This document shows positions 23,036 to 34,099 of a stretch of 64,000 nt of DNA, one piece after another. The stretch is taken from contig JAIUCV010000089.1 in NCBI GenBank assembly GCA_026724425.1, positions 2,170,001 to 2,234,000 on the forward strand. Reading direction: 5' to 3'. The notes below the pieces were generated by a model, which saw only the letters and a program-made list of their open reading frames with translations, did no database searches and had not been told where the DNA came from. Each line of letters opens with the position of its first letter. The first letter of the stretch is position 1. The translations under genes and the position numbers were made by a program. Source of the stretch: Erythrophleum ivorense (lineage: Eukaryota; Streptophyta; Magnoliopsida; Fabales; Fabaceae).

Positions 23036-23684
23036 CCTTCATTTCCAGTAGTTACTGGAGGAAGGAAGTGAAATTGAAACACTAGAATCTTTTAGCACGA
23101 TGCTATGTGCACAGGCAATGTATAAAATCCACGATTTTTTTTTTTCAAAAGAGATTATATCTGGGTTAAGCTACACAATGTATTTTGTTCTAGATTTTCA
23201 GAGGATCTGCTTGTCTTTTCCTTTTTTTTATTATTATTTTTGGTTCGTTTACATTTGTAGAGTTAATTCAAATCAGGTCGGTATTTTATTATTTTATAAT
23301 GATGATTCATAAGAGATGCTTTCCTATTCCGTTTATATTTGTATCTGTTTGGAAAAGTTTAAATAGACAAATAATCTAAAATAATGAAAAGTCATATTCT
23401 AGCTTACAGTGATACTTGTACTGCCAATGTAATATAAATACAACCACATCCGGCTCCTTACATATCTCTAGTTTTATGCAACACTCCTATGGGCAATTGC
23501 TATAAACTGAACATTAGTCCTAATAAATACAACCAACCCAAACCCAAAAAAAAAAAAACTGATAAATGCAGAGTTTCATATTTTAAGAGATTATTCTAGT
23601 GTTGGTGAATCTACTGCTTAGATTTCTGGGTAAGAGTACATGCATAATGTGTCTCTTTCCTACCATATTTGTAAACTTAACCAT
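23036..23684. other. 3' flank of AS8-like gene
   Basis: AT-rich sequence with AATATAAATAC and AATAAA-like words (23435-23530) suiting a 3' UTR end. From about 23620 it resembles 25310-25371, the 3' flank of the other NudC fragment. Confidence 0.45.
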
Positions 23685-23806
23685 CTACGCAGACTTTGCT
23701 CCAAAGAAGTTCATGTCTGGATTATTAGCCATTAGTTGCTCAAACACTTTCTGGCTCTCAATCACATCACTAGTTGGAAGACCCAATAGCTTCTCAAATT
23801 CTATAC
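23685..23806 (-). pseudogene. NudC/BOBBER C-terminal exon fragment, second copy
   Basis: Minus strand reads a frame ending in LLGLPTSDVIESQKVFEQLM then ANNPDMNFFGAK and a stop. This is the C-terminal signature of NudC-like co-chaperones (LPTSDE...FMxxHPEMDFSxAK). Upstream of EFEKLLG the homology is lost. It is closely similar at DNA level to 25372-25500 (both share the run encoding ANNPDMNFFGAK) and its 3' flank is also similar, so it is a local duplicate of the last exon. Confidence 0.65.
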
Positions 23807-23903
23807 TTATTTTAGGAGTCAAAACAACTTTTATGTCGAATAAATCAGTATCTAAACAAAAAATTAACCAACTTGTAAATAAAGTTTGATTAACATAGTG
23901 CAT

Positions 23904-25320
23904 AAAAAATTCTTTCTAGAAACATTAATTCTCTGGACAAAAAAGAATATTACCAAAAAGTGTGAATAAAAAAAGTTTATTATTAGAAAGTATAAATAAA
24001 AAAAAAGTATACTAGTGGGCAAAATTAAACTTCTGTGTTTCATATGCTTTGTTCTTTTAAGTGTTATTACTTAAACCAAATATCTCTCATCATAAAATAT
24101 TGTGTATATTATGCTGAATAAAATATTTAGAGCCAATGAATAATTAATAAAATATCTATTGTAGTTTATTTTCTTTTACTTAAACCAAGTGTCTCTAATT
24201 GGATTTAAGATAATCTTATGGTTGGAATTAACTTCCCACTTAGTTGCTAACCAAATGGTTCAAGCATATCAAGATGAATAAAGGTATATCCAACACATAA
24301 AATTGTTTTTAAAATTAGAATCTTAGATATATCTCATTACATAATATGAAAACTAAGTTTCTCTTATTTAAAATTACAATCTTTAAAAGTTGCAACAACT
24401 ATCCTTGACTAAGAATAAGATTTATATAGCTGTAAGTTTTTTTTAACAATGACTTGAATGATAAGAGTAAATTAGATGGTGATTACCAAAGAACTCAAAT
24501 TTGCAAGACTTACAGAAGAGTACTAATGTTGCTTTTGAAGGTTTTTGTGGGTCACCATGCCTTTGCTAATAATGAGTGAAATTGCATCAAATGACTCTGA
24601 GTTAAATCTGGCAATGGGATAGGAAGATGTTCTTTGCATTTTTGAAATCTCAATCCTTTGTAAGTCCTTTTGTATCTATTTACATATTATCTCATCAAGT
24701 TGCAGATTAAATATGCCCAAACAATCATTGATTTTATATATTGCAAGGAAATCGGAGATGGCAGGAAACACAATAGGCATTTTTATAAACCCTTTTCCAT
24801 GGTCTAAATGTTACACTTTTACCTATTAATAAATAAGATAAAATCAATACATATACTCTTAAACAATGGCTGAGTAAAATATTCAAGTGACTAGTTAATC
24901 ATTTGATACCCCCTCAAATCTCAGATATAGCATTAAAATGTTCAACATGCAGAGAATGTTTAAATGGTTCAACCTCGGCAACACTCAAGCTTCTTGGAAT
25001 AGCTACATGCTCGTGGAAACAAAATACAGACTACTAGACTAGAAACAATGGTCGAAGTAAGCTCCCTTTGAAATCAACCTTTCCTACTTGAATGGTGCAG
25101 CATTATCACAGACTAGTTTTGTTAAGGAAGAAATGTGAAACAGAGTCTTCATTTGGACATATGATAGACGACTAAGATTATTTCATTGAATGGACAACTC
25201 AGACAAAGCACCATTTTTTGAAAAAAAAAAAAAGGATAGTCAGTTGACGTGGCTACACACTAGTCAATAGATGGAGTGGATGGCCAGATTTTACTGAGCA
25301 GCAGCACCAGCTGTTTGGCC
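23904..25320. other. intergenic between NudC exon copies
   Basis: AT-rich, no supported gene. Nothing beyond simple A/T runs is recognised. Confidence 0.5.
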
Positions 25321-25371
25321 TGAGATGCAGACAATATGCTTGCCTCCTACTAGGTCTATAAACCTAGACGT

Positions 25372-25580
25372 CTACATAAACTTTGCTCCAAAGAAGTTCA
25401 TGTCTGGATTATTAGCCATTAGTTGTTATACTTCTTGCCTCTCAATCACGTCACTAGTTGGAATACTCAATAGCTTCTGCCTTTGGTCGAACACCATCTT
25501 CTCCACAACCGACATACTCTCAGAGTCCTAATTAGAGAATTTACAAGGTTCAGGCTCTTCTTTCTGGGTATCAACCTCGC
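25372..25580 (-). pseudogene. NudC/BOBBER C-terminal exon, broken
   Basis: After an acceptor-like CTGCAG (25581-25586), the minus strand reads GEVDTQKEEPEPCKFSN, a TAG stop, then DSESMSVVEKMVFDQRQKLL, IPTSDVIERQEV, a TAA stop, and QLMANNPDMNFFGAKFM with a final TAG. This is the conserved C-terminal tail of NudC family proteins (VEKMMFDQRQK...LPTSDE...PEMDFSxAK). Two internal stops mark decay. It is collinear with the N-terminal exon at 32225-32599 on the same strand, with a MULE between them. Confidence 0.75.
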
Positions 25581-25759
25581 CTGCAGCTTCTCTCCGGTCC
25601 TCTTTCTCCTTCTAGTCTGTCCAGCGTGTACATCTGTTTCTTCTTTCTGTTGTGTTTTTAATTTTTTAAAAAGAAAAAAATAAAGAAGAAAAACATAACA
25701 CTTGAGACTGGATGACTGAAGAAAGAGTGGACTGTAGAGAAGCTGAACTGAACCCTCGT

Positions 25760-26030
25760 GTCTGAATTCTCTGCACAGCGCTCCCTGCACAGCGATGAAA
25801 TAGCACCGTTTAAGGGTCTAATCTGCACCACCCGCGTGATCCAATGGCTCAAGAGACACGTGAAATCAATAATCAAAATGCACCGTTTCTGGTTTAATGA
25901 AATGGTGCGTTTTGAGTAATAAAACTCAGAAAACAAACCTCAATCTCGTCCATCCATCGTTGAATGATCTGCACCATCCATTTGCTTCCTTTATGTAGCG
26001 TCCAGCATGTCTTCTTCCAGCAGGCTGAGG
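25760..26030 (+). repeat. left TIR of FAR1-MULE
   Basis: Reverse-complement match to 31345-31623 over its whole length with scattered substitutions, down to CAGCATGTCTTC near the inner end. It contains an ACACGTG word. Confidence 0.85.
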
Positions 26031-28094
26031 GGGCTCAAGATTTGGGGATTTGGATGGCTACAAGAGAAGCTGAGGAGGGCGACGAGGGCAACAACTGCAG
26101 CGTGCAAATTTCTCTAGCCACGGTTGCTGATTCTAAGGTTTCTTCACTCTCTTTTGTGGTTAATATGCTCAAGGTGCTGGCAACTCCTGTGACTGGTAAG
26201 CTCAAGGTGTTGAAAATTTCTTTCTAGCATAATTATTTCCTATGTTGTTCACTTATCTCATGAGGAGTATTTCCAGTTTTTAATTCCCTTCCTTGCTTTG
26301 ATAGAGGAGTATGCAGAAGATCAAGGAAATTGAAGAATTGAGCTATAATTTATAAGATAACTTGTTCTCTTATTCATTGGTTTGGTAAACAAATAGACAA
26401 AAGATTATGGAAATTGAAGAATTGAGCTATAATTTATAAGATAAGGAAATGACAGATAAGTAATCTGGTTCTCTCATTGAGTATTTAATTTATATGGCAC
26501 TGTTTTGCTGTCATGAATTCATCCTGGAGACTTTAACATTTAAGGCTTTGGACAAAGATGAGACAAAGAAATCAAAGAATTATAACTAGAGTGAGAAGGC
26601 AACAAACATGAATTCATATTTTATGGTAGTGATTTCTGGAACACCAGCTACCCTTGGGGTCTCATTTGTTGCATTTGGTGAGTTCTTGGAGGTGATTGCT
26701 ATATTTAATGTATTGCTGATATTATCTTATTTGTACCTGGCATTTGCTTAATATATTGCTCTTATTATTGTAACCTGTGTTTAATGTATTGCTATTATTA
26801 TCTTATGACCTAGGGTGCAAGAAAAATTATGAGCAGGTGACATCTAGTTTCCCTGTATAATTTTTTTCCAAGACAGCCTTTCATTACCAGTATGTTGCTA
26901 GTTATCTGTCTTTCTTTAGCATAGTATTTGGAGAGTTGGCTAAGAAAAAATATGTTCACAGAAAATAATGCACCAGATGGGGATAAAGTGGTATCAAAGT
27001 TCATTTTGTTGATTTCATAGTGAGATGGTTACAGGAGCATGATTGAGATGGTCAACTTTACCTGTTTAAATTTTTCTATTACTATAGCTTGGGTATATAA
27101 TAGAAAATCTAGACTGTGACTATGTACTATGTTAGCAACTAATGTGCTTATCTGTAATACTTTCAATAGAAATAGACATTATTGGATCCAATGATGACTG
27201 ATGTATTCTACAACACTTTCAATGATGATTGATATATTCTGCAACAATATGGCAGTTTACAGATTACAATCTGTAACTATTGGTTCACTGATATCTTACA
27301 TTCTTTGGCATCTTGAATACCTGTTTACATGCATGACACCCAAAAAAATTACATGCATGAAATTTTTAATTACAAAATGTGATGGTTGAACTAATATTTC
27401 TACTAATGGTAGGTATTGCTTGGAACATGTCCATGACTAATCTTTCTTACAAGTTAGCTGACTGAACCTGCATATGTAAAGAGGAATGAGTAGATAAAGA
27501 AATTTTGTTGCTGACACTTGAAAGAAGATGCAAGAAGTGCTACGGATATGCAAGAAGTGCCATTATGCATGATGCAAGAAGGGCTAGGACTTAAGATGTA
27601 ATGTGAATGAAACAATGTGATAATTTGATGATGTATAGAGTAAAAGATAGATGTACTATGTAACCTGAAAGGGAATGCTGTATTAAACTGTTCATTGTAA
27701 CCAACATATTGAGATCAATATAAATGGTTATTTTATTGTTAGTAATTATTTTAGTATTTTATACCTCTTGAAATATCTCTACTGAACTCCAGTGTTTCTA
27801 GGGACGGCATGGGAGAATCCATTGGTGCCTATATTATAAACGAACATTAGTCACATTATATATACTAAATATCTAATAATACCATATAAAGTATGAAAAA
27901 ATAATTGTTCTTACAAGTAATAATTTTGTAAAAGTTAATTGACTCCTATCTATGTAAGGGAATGTGGAACATGCCAGAGGTGCAGATGGAGTTAGTTCTC
28001 AAATTACAGTAGCAGAGGAGCTTGCTTGCATTTGAGTATCCTAAAATAAGATATTAAGAATTATTGAACTACAGAATATAAAAAAAGACATGAA

Positions 28095-30190
28095 AGTATA
28101 TACATACCATAGTCTTAAGAGTTTGTGAATATCTGTCTGGTGAACCTCTTATTCTTCTCTTGCGTAGCTTCTCAACCCAACTCTTTAGTCGTTTATTCTT
28201 CTTTGTGCCGTCTCTTTTCTTAAATCCCTTTGGCTGTGCAATAGACTTTGTTAGTGATGCCATACTCATACGACCATCATTGTTTGTATGCGGTCTATTT
28301 AAACAAAGATTTGCCACTTGTCTGCTTAGTTTTAATATGCTATCATGAACCAATGTGTATGCTTCAGGACAATCAGATGCCTCAGTTGCTAGTCTTATCA
28401 TCATAGGACAAAGTCGTCTATATCATTGTGTACTATCACGCCTAGGATCTGCCTGTACCTCATTTCCCTTACTATCATGTATGATACCATTCCTCGCCTT
28501 TTTGGTCCACCTTTTTAGGATGTACTGCTCAGGGAGTTTTTTCACATCCCGAACATCGTATACCTTTAATGCATGGTAGCACAATATTCCAACACTTTCA
28601 AATCTTTGACAACTGCATGAAATTATCCCATTACTTGGGTCAAACTGAACTCTCCATTCTCCTTTCTCACTAACCATACCAACAATATAGTCATACATTG
28701 ACCCAACCTCATTTCTATACTTTATACAGGCAGCTGCAAATAGATCCCATTGTTCCTGGAATAAGTTGAAGATAGGGGCCATGTAAATATGAGAAACCTG
28801 TCTAAGTATAGGTGAGCTCTGGACAATTAGACGAGGTATTTTTTGCAGTGATTCAAACTCCCGCTTCAATTCATTATATCTTCCATCTTCTACCATCTGT
28901 TTAAAATTCCTGAAAAATTGATTAATGTTCATACCTGCTCTCGTGCAGCTCTTAACATCAACATTAACGCTTTCACTTAACTGTGTACTTCGCATGCCTA
29001 ACGTGAACACCTTCATATGACAACATGCCCATTTTTCTTTTATTTTGTAAATTGAGGTCAACCATCTATTTTCTTGCACACCGTAGGTTGATAGTAACTA
29101 GCTCCATGCTTCCTCAAATTGGGCGTCCTCTTCGTATTCATACATGCACTTTGTAAAGTCAGTAAGAAAATGTGATCCATCTTTCATTAAGTTTTCAAGA
29201 TGCTTTATCCTGTTTTGCTTTAAGTGTCATGTACATAATGCATGCTTTGTTTTTGGAAGCACCTGACATAATGCACTTGCCATTACTTGATCTTGGTCTG
29301 TGAAAATAGTTAAAGGTCTCTTTTGCTTATGTGCTTTTAAAAAAGTTTCTGATAGCCACTTAAAAGACTAGGTGGTTTCATCATATAATAATGTTGTCCC
29401 AAAAATCACTGATCCTCTGTAGTGATTGAGCCCAGAGAATATTGCAAGTGGTCTATGGTCACAGTTTGTATTATACGTTGTGTCCAGTACTACCACCTCA
29501 CCAAAATAAGCATAATCAATCAACATTCGTGCATCTACCCAGAAAACATTTGTAATCTGTTCTTCTATATCCATTTGGTAAACATGATAAAATGCAGGAT
29601 TTTTTTGTCAACTGTTCTTGAAAATACCGCAACAAACATCCAACCTCTCCATATTCCATGCTTCTCTACCTTCTAGATTTAAGATAGTTATTTGCATCCT
29701 CCCGTGTGTAGCCAAGATTAGCTCTACCTCCAGCGTGCCTACTCATCCGCTGAAATGAGGATTTCTGTTGAAGCCCAGATTCTTCTGCTAACTCTATCTC
29801 GTGGGCCTGCACTTTAGTTAATTTACGTTGGGATGCCAACATATGAACCGTTTCTGGGAGTTGAAGAGGGTGATTATGCTTTTTAACAAAGATATTAATC
29901 TTATATTTTCCATCCATAAGTGTAACACCCATTTTTGCTTTACAATTGGTTCTAGTTTACGGACGAGGATTAGTGGTCATACTATCTCTTTTGTCTGGTT
30001 TTCGCAAACCTTCCTTACAACAAACATACCTATAAGAAAGTATAGATCCATATTTCTTACTTTTAGTGAAATTATATTTTCTTGCACTAAATCCAATTCT
30101 TTCAGCATATGCAACCCAGAACTTCTATACTTCATCTAAGTTATCAAACTCCATACCCAACCTAGGGGTCAAGTCTCCCTCCATCGAATG
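28095..30190 (-). pseudogene. FAR1/FHY3-like MULE transposase, broken
   Basis: Minus strand. The FAR1 DNA-binding domain (about 30160-29840) reads GMEFDNLDEV, then KFWVAYAERIGFSARKYNFT and a CNCKAK-like zinc cluster (TNCKAKMGVTLM). The MULE transposase core follows, with VVLDTTYNTN (first catalytic Asp, near 29490) and TIFTDQDQVMASAL (second Asp, near 29300). A SWIM finger reads CSCQRFESVGILCYHAL near 28600. A basic C-terminal region rich in KK/RR lies at 28240-28110. In-frame stops interrupt it near 30135, 29960, 29370, 29230, 29100 and 28422; most fit CAG to TAG or TGG to TGA. Host FAR1/FHY3 factors derive from such transposases, but the TIRs and stops show this is a dead transposon gene. 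Confidence 0.85.
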
Positions 30191-31344
30191 ATCCTTATAA
30201 GAAATGACAGAACTTTAGCACATATCTTGATCATGAAAACTAAATATATTACATACAATAGTTAGAAAAAATAGGAGCACAAGGAAAGAGAATTAATATA
30301 CTCATTGAGCAAAGTAGCAAAATAAACAAAGCAAAAACAATAAAAATAATGAAAAAGAACACAGGTTTACTTTCTTTTTCCATTTACCTACAATTTTCCT
30401 CAAAGCTTCAATGAGGTCTATCTAATTAATTGGATACCATATAACAACCCAATTGTAAAAAGCCTGAAACATTGCACAGATTTCCACTAAATTCCATCAA
30501 CCTATAAGTTACTGTTCATAAATACGGGCAGCAGGACAACAACTTTAGTCCTTTGTAAAAGCTGAGTAATTTACCTAACAGAGGATGCCCTATGAAAGAT
30601 AGATGAATGCGGATTTGGTGTGGCCTTCCAGAATGAATCCGAACCTATTAGACAATCCAGGATGAGAAAATTATAATGCTACTACAATCAACACAATTTA
30701 AAAAGTTATCATTGAAGACTAAATCTTCAAATGAGGCCACATAATTGTAAGCAAAGGGTACTGAGGTGCAAATGTGTTTAGCAGTATGTTGCCTTTGCTG
30801 TATATAACAAATTACTAGTTATTAAAATAATAATAATTTCTATAATTTTTTCAATAATGAATAAGAATAGTCATAAGTTAATTTTTTTACATATTCCCTT
30901 AAAGCCCACGTTTATAGGGCTATTGAATTAGATAAAGGAATACATATGCTTAAAAAAATTAAATTCAGCCACCTGGAATAATGCGTTGTTTCCTTGTATA
31001 TCCCTCTAGAATGTCCACTACACTGAGAGCTGGCTTCCCTGTTTCAATGAAAATTACAGAGCATGAGAAGTCAAATAAAAAAAATTAATGTTTAAAATAA
31101 ACTCTTTGGTTTATAGAGTTGGCTTCCCTATAAAAACACAGACAAACTCTTTTACAAAATGGCAAACAAATACATAGAATGCATAAGTGCAACTGGAAGA
31201 GGAATGGCTTTTGTAAGATGGAAACATTAGGAAATTGCATAAACAATTTCACTGGTTCGTGCATTCTCACCATCTTCTAATGTCAATGTCTTTATCCCTC
31301 CATATGTCTTTTCCGTGTTTTCTCACCTTAATGCAATAGTCTTA

Positions 31345-31623
31345 GCCTGTTGGAGGAAGATGATGAAGACGTGCTGGACGTTGCATAAATGGAAGCAAAC
31401 GAATGGTGCAAATCACTCAGCAACGGACGGACGAGATCGAGCAGGTTTGTTTTCTGAGTTTTATTACTCAAAACGCACTGTTTCATTAAACCAGAAACAG
31501 TGCGTTTGGATTATTGATTTCACGTGTCTCCTGAGCTGTTGGATCACGCGGGTGGTGCAGATTAGACCCTTAAACGGTGTCGTTTCATTGCTGTGCAGGG
31601 AGCGCTGTGTAGAGAATTCGGAC
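31345..31623 (-). repeat. right TIR of FAR1-MULE
   Basis: Mirror of 25760-26030. Its outer end directly abuts the NudC-like coding fragment at 31624-31695. Confidence 0.85.
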
Positions 31624-31695
31624 GCCATCAATTATAGGTTTCTCATCCTTGGGCCCACCTTCAGGTGATCCTCCTTCATCTCACACACATCGAGA
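31624..31695 (-). pseudogene. NudC/BOBBER internal fragment trapped between MULE and MITE
   Basis: Minus strand reads VCEMKEDHLKVG and, after a one-base frameshift, PKDEKPIIDG. This is the CS-domain stretch VVCEIKKxHLKVGLKGxxPIIDG that follows directly after PVPPGTKSRF in NudC proteins. PVPPGTKSRF ends at the other side of the MITE. So the MITE sits inside this exon and the MULE starts right after the IIDG codons. Confidence 0.75.
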
Positions 31696-32227
31696 CATTG
31701 TTTGGTTTGAGGGATTTGGAGGGGAGGGGAAGGGAGGGGAGAATCTTTTCTTGTTTGGTATAAAAATAATGGAGGGGAGGGGAGGGGCCTCCCCTCCAAA
31801 CCCTCCCCTCCAAAAGTGGGGGTTTTTGGAGGGGAGAGAAAATATTTCTCTTCATTTAATTAAATTGCCCCTCACTTAAAATATAATATAGATCTTATTT
31901 TTTTAATAGAGTTTAAGATAGTTTTTTATGAAAATAAAAAATATTTTTAAATAAAAATAAAAAATTATTTTTTATAATAAAAAAAAATATTTTTTATATA
32001 AAAATATCTTAAAAACAAAAAAAAATTTAATTCTAATATCATAAGGGCATAATTATCCATTAATCCTTCCCCTCCCCTCCCCTCCCCAACCAAACAACAT
32101 ATCATTAAAATCCCTCCCATCCCTTCTCCTCCAAATCAACCAAATAACACATCATTAAAATCACTCCCATCCCCTTCCCTCCATTAAAATCCCTCTCCTC
32201 CCCTCCCTTCCATTGAACCAAACGCTA
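31696..32227. mobile_element. G-rich/C-rich MITE inside NudC-like exon
   Basis: Left end CATTGTTTGGTTTGAGGG and right end, reversed, TAGCGTTTGGTTCAATGG, followed by mirrored GGAGGGGAGGGG and CCCCTCCCCTCC tracts around an AT-rich core. There is no coding frame. The flanking target duplication is imperfect: both flanks keep a TCG core only. Such GGAGGGG elements are common plant MITEs, often placed with hAT. Confidence 0.75.
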
Positions 32228-32599
32228 CCCGAATCTTGATTTGGTTCCAGGAGGAACAGGGAGTGTGGCATTCACCTCGTGAAGATTCTGACCCCACGAA
32301 TAGTTCTCCGTGTCCACACCATTAGCTTTGTTGGGTTCAAGTGGCTTCTTCTTCTTCTCTTCATTAGCCTTTGTTTTCGTCTGCTCCTCTGCGTTTTCAG
32401 CTTTTTTCTTGGTAGAGTGAACCAACGATACGATTTTTTCCTCTGTAGAATAGGTCTTGAACAAGGCAGAGTTCCTAAAGACGAAGTTGACTACGTATTC
32501 TAAGAAGCCAAGTGGGTTTGAAGGGTCAAGAACGGCATTGAAAGTCAATGAAGAAGGATATGATTGTTGATCTTCTTGGTGATCAAAAAGGACTGCCAT
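32225..32599 (-). pseudogene. NudC/BOBBER-like N-terminal exon
   Basis: Minus strand from the ATG at 32599: an acidic start, then DPSNPLGFLEYVVNFVFRNS (NudC N-terminal helix), a Lys/Glu-rich linker, and NYSWGQNLHEVNATLPVPPG leading to TKSRF, where the CS (p23-like) domain begins. Plant BOBBER1 proteins are NudC-type small co-chaperones needed for development and heat tolerance. The frame ends within a few codons because a MITE is inserted in the CS domain. The middle of the domain is at 31624-31695 and the tail at 25372-25580. A truncated N-terminal peptide could still be made, but not a working chaperone. Confidence 0.8.
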
Positions 32600-32859
32600 G
32601 GCTGATTTTGGGTTTGTTGTGGTTGAGAAGAACCAAAGGGAGGTATATAATGTGCATTAGTTGGAAGTAACGTGAGAAAGGAGAATGCAAGCACTATCCT
32701 TTGTCTCCAAGGAACCAGGAAATAGGTTCAGGATAAAGTGCAGGAAGTGAAAAGCAAAGGAAAATAGAGAAGTGGATAATCTGAAAAGTAACAGGAAAAA
32801 GTACAAACGAAGATGATGCAAGGACTGAATATGTTGTGGGCGAGTTCGGTTAAAATCCA

Positions 32860-34099
32860 AACTGGGATTTGGGGCGTATCATGTGATGTGTCGGGAAGTA
32901 CCATCTTGATCCTTTGACAGAGAGAAAAAGTGCCCCTCCAATCTGGCCTATTATTGTCCAGCCGGGGTATCTACCAGCATGTTTTGGCTCTATTCTCTAA
33001 CTACCATTCAACGTGAACTCAATTGACGAGTAAATGCTACTTATACAGCTTTACATTCAGAATTTTACAAGTAGCTGTAATTTATAGTTCATGTTAGTTC
33101 CACTTAAGTTCTTCCGTGAGTTAATGTATCATTATTCTTATTCTCAGAGGTCATGTCCACGTTACACGTGGCCATCAAAATACATGCGATGAAGCAGGAC
33201 TCTTGTGCTCAGGGTAAAACTAGTTGAAGCAAAAGATGATAGATGTCATCCGCAGTAGGATTATTTTCAAAAAGAGCCGAGATGGACTTTTCCTTTATCA
33301 TAATAGATAGAAAACTTGTGCAACATATAACAGCGCCGCTGAATGCCATTTGATGCATCTAAATTCCCAAGCAAATAAGGAGTCATTTTCTGTACAGTGT
33401 ATTTAAAAAAAAAAGTAAATTAAACCAACAAGATATATTAATGTAGACACGTTAACACCCTAACTCAATCGACCCCCACTTGTGAATGTCTACATGTTTA
33501 TATTTTATTGGTTTAGTTTCTTTTTTTCTTTTTAATACACCAATTTTCACCAATCCACCATTCTACCTCAGGTGATCAACCGCAGGTGTTAAATAGTTGC
33601 TACCTGAGTTGTACCAGATGGGCATGATTGATCCCACGTCCGAAAAATAAGATATTCTTTTCATACTTCATGCAATAATTAGGCATGAGAACTCTTTTAT
33701 CACTGCCTGAGAATAGCACCGTGTGTATGACAGTCACCAGAAATGTATTCAACGCTGATGCTCAATCAGGCAAGCAGTTTAGGTCCAGGACGCATAGAAA
33801 TTCAAGAGTAAGACTAAATTCCAGTACAGTAAATAAAAAGGAAAGAACCAAGTCAAAATATTAAAGCAACAGAACTCCTTCAAGTATATAGGCGGCTAAG
33901 AAACCACAAATATGGAGCTTGGAAATTAATTTGTGATTCCCTCTGGCATTGGCATGCTCGGTATGAGAATTCTTTTATCACTGCCTGAGGAATTCTATCT
34001 GTTTATTCATAGGTGTCTATGGTTGGGGGTGATTCTAGAAGCTAGCTTCAGGTGAAGAAGCCAACATACCATAGGACAAGAAAAGTCCAAGCAGGTAAC
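32860..34099. other. intergenic upstream of NudC-like gene and 3' of GRF
   Basis: No gene is supported. It holds a small hairpin element (33411-33525) and a 30-base direct repeat (CTTTTATCACTGCCTGAG context at about 33685 and 33962). The last 200 bases are probably GRF 3' UTR. Confidence 0.5.
33411..33525. repeat. small inverted repeat (hairpin MITE-like)
   Basis: GTAAATTAAACCAACAAGAT and the following bases to TGTAGACAC are mirrored by TGTCTACATG...TTGGTTTAGTTTC about 50 bases later, giving two arms of about 36 bases. Confidence 0.55.

Larger units (their letters stand above)
25760..31623 (-). mobile_element. FAR1-type Mutator-like element (MULE) with long TIRs
   Basis: Terminal inverted repeats of about 270 bases: 25760-26030 and 31345-31623. 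The ends read GTCTGAATTCTCTGCACAGC and, reversed, GTCCGAATTCTCTACACAGC. Between them, on the minus strand, is a FAR1/FHY3-like transposase gene. Long TIRs with a MULE transposase define the class. No convincing 9-bp target duplication is seen at either edge. Interior sequence outside the gene is AT-rich with small direct repeats (a 36-base unit at about 26326 and 26409; a GATGCAAGAAGTGC run near 27525-27590). It is inserted into the NudC-like gene. Confidence 0.85.

Noticed and set aside
25964..26227. 87-codon frame starting in the MULE left TIR
   Set aside because: No homology recognised and it runs from TIR into AT-rich interior; not supported as a second MULE gene.
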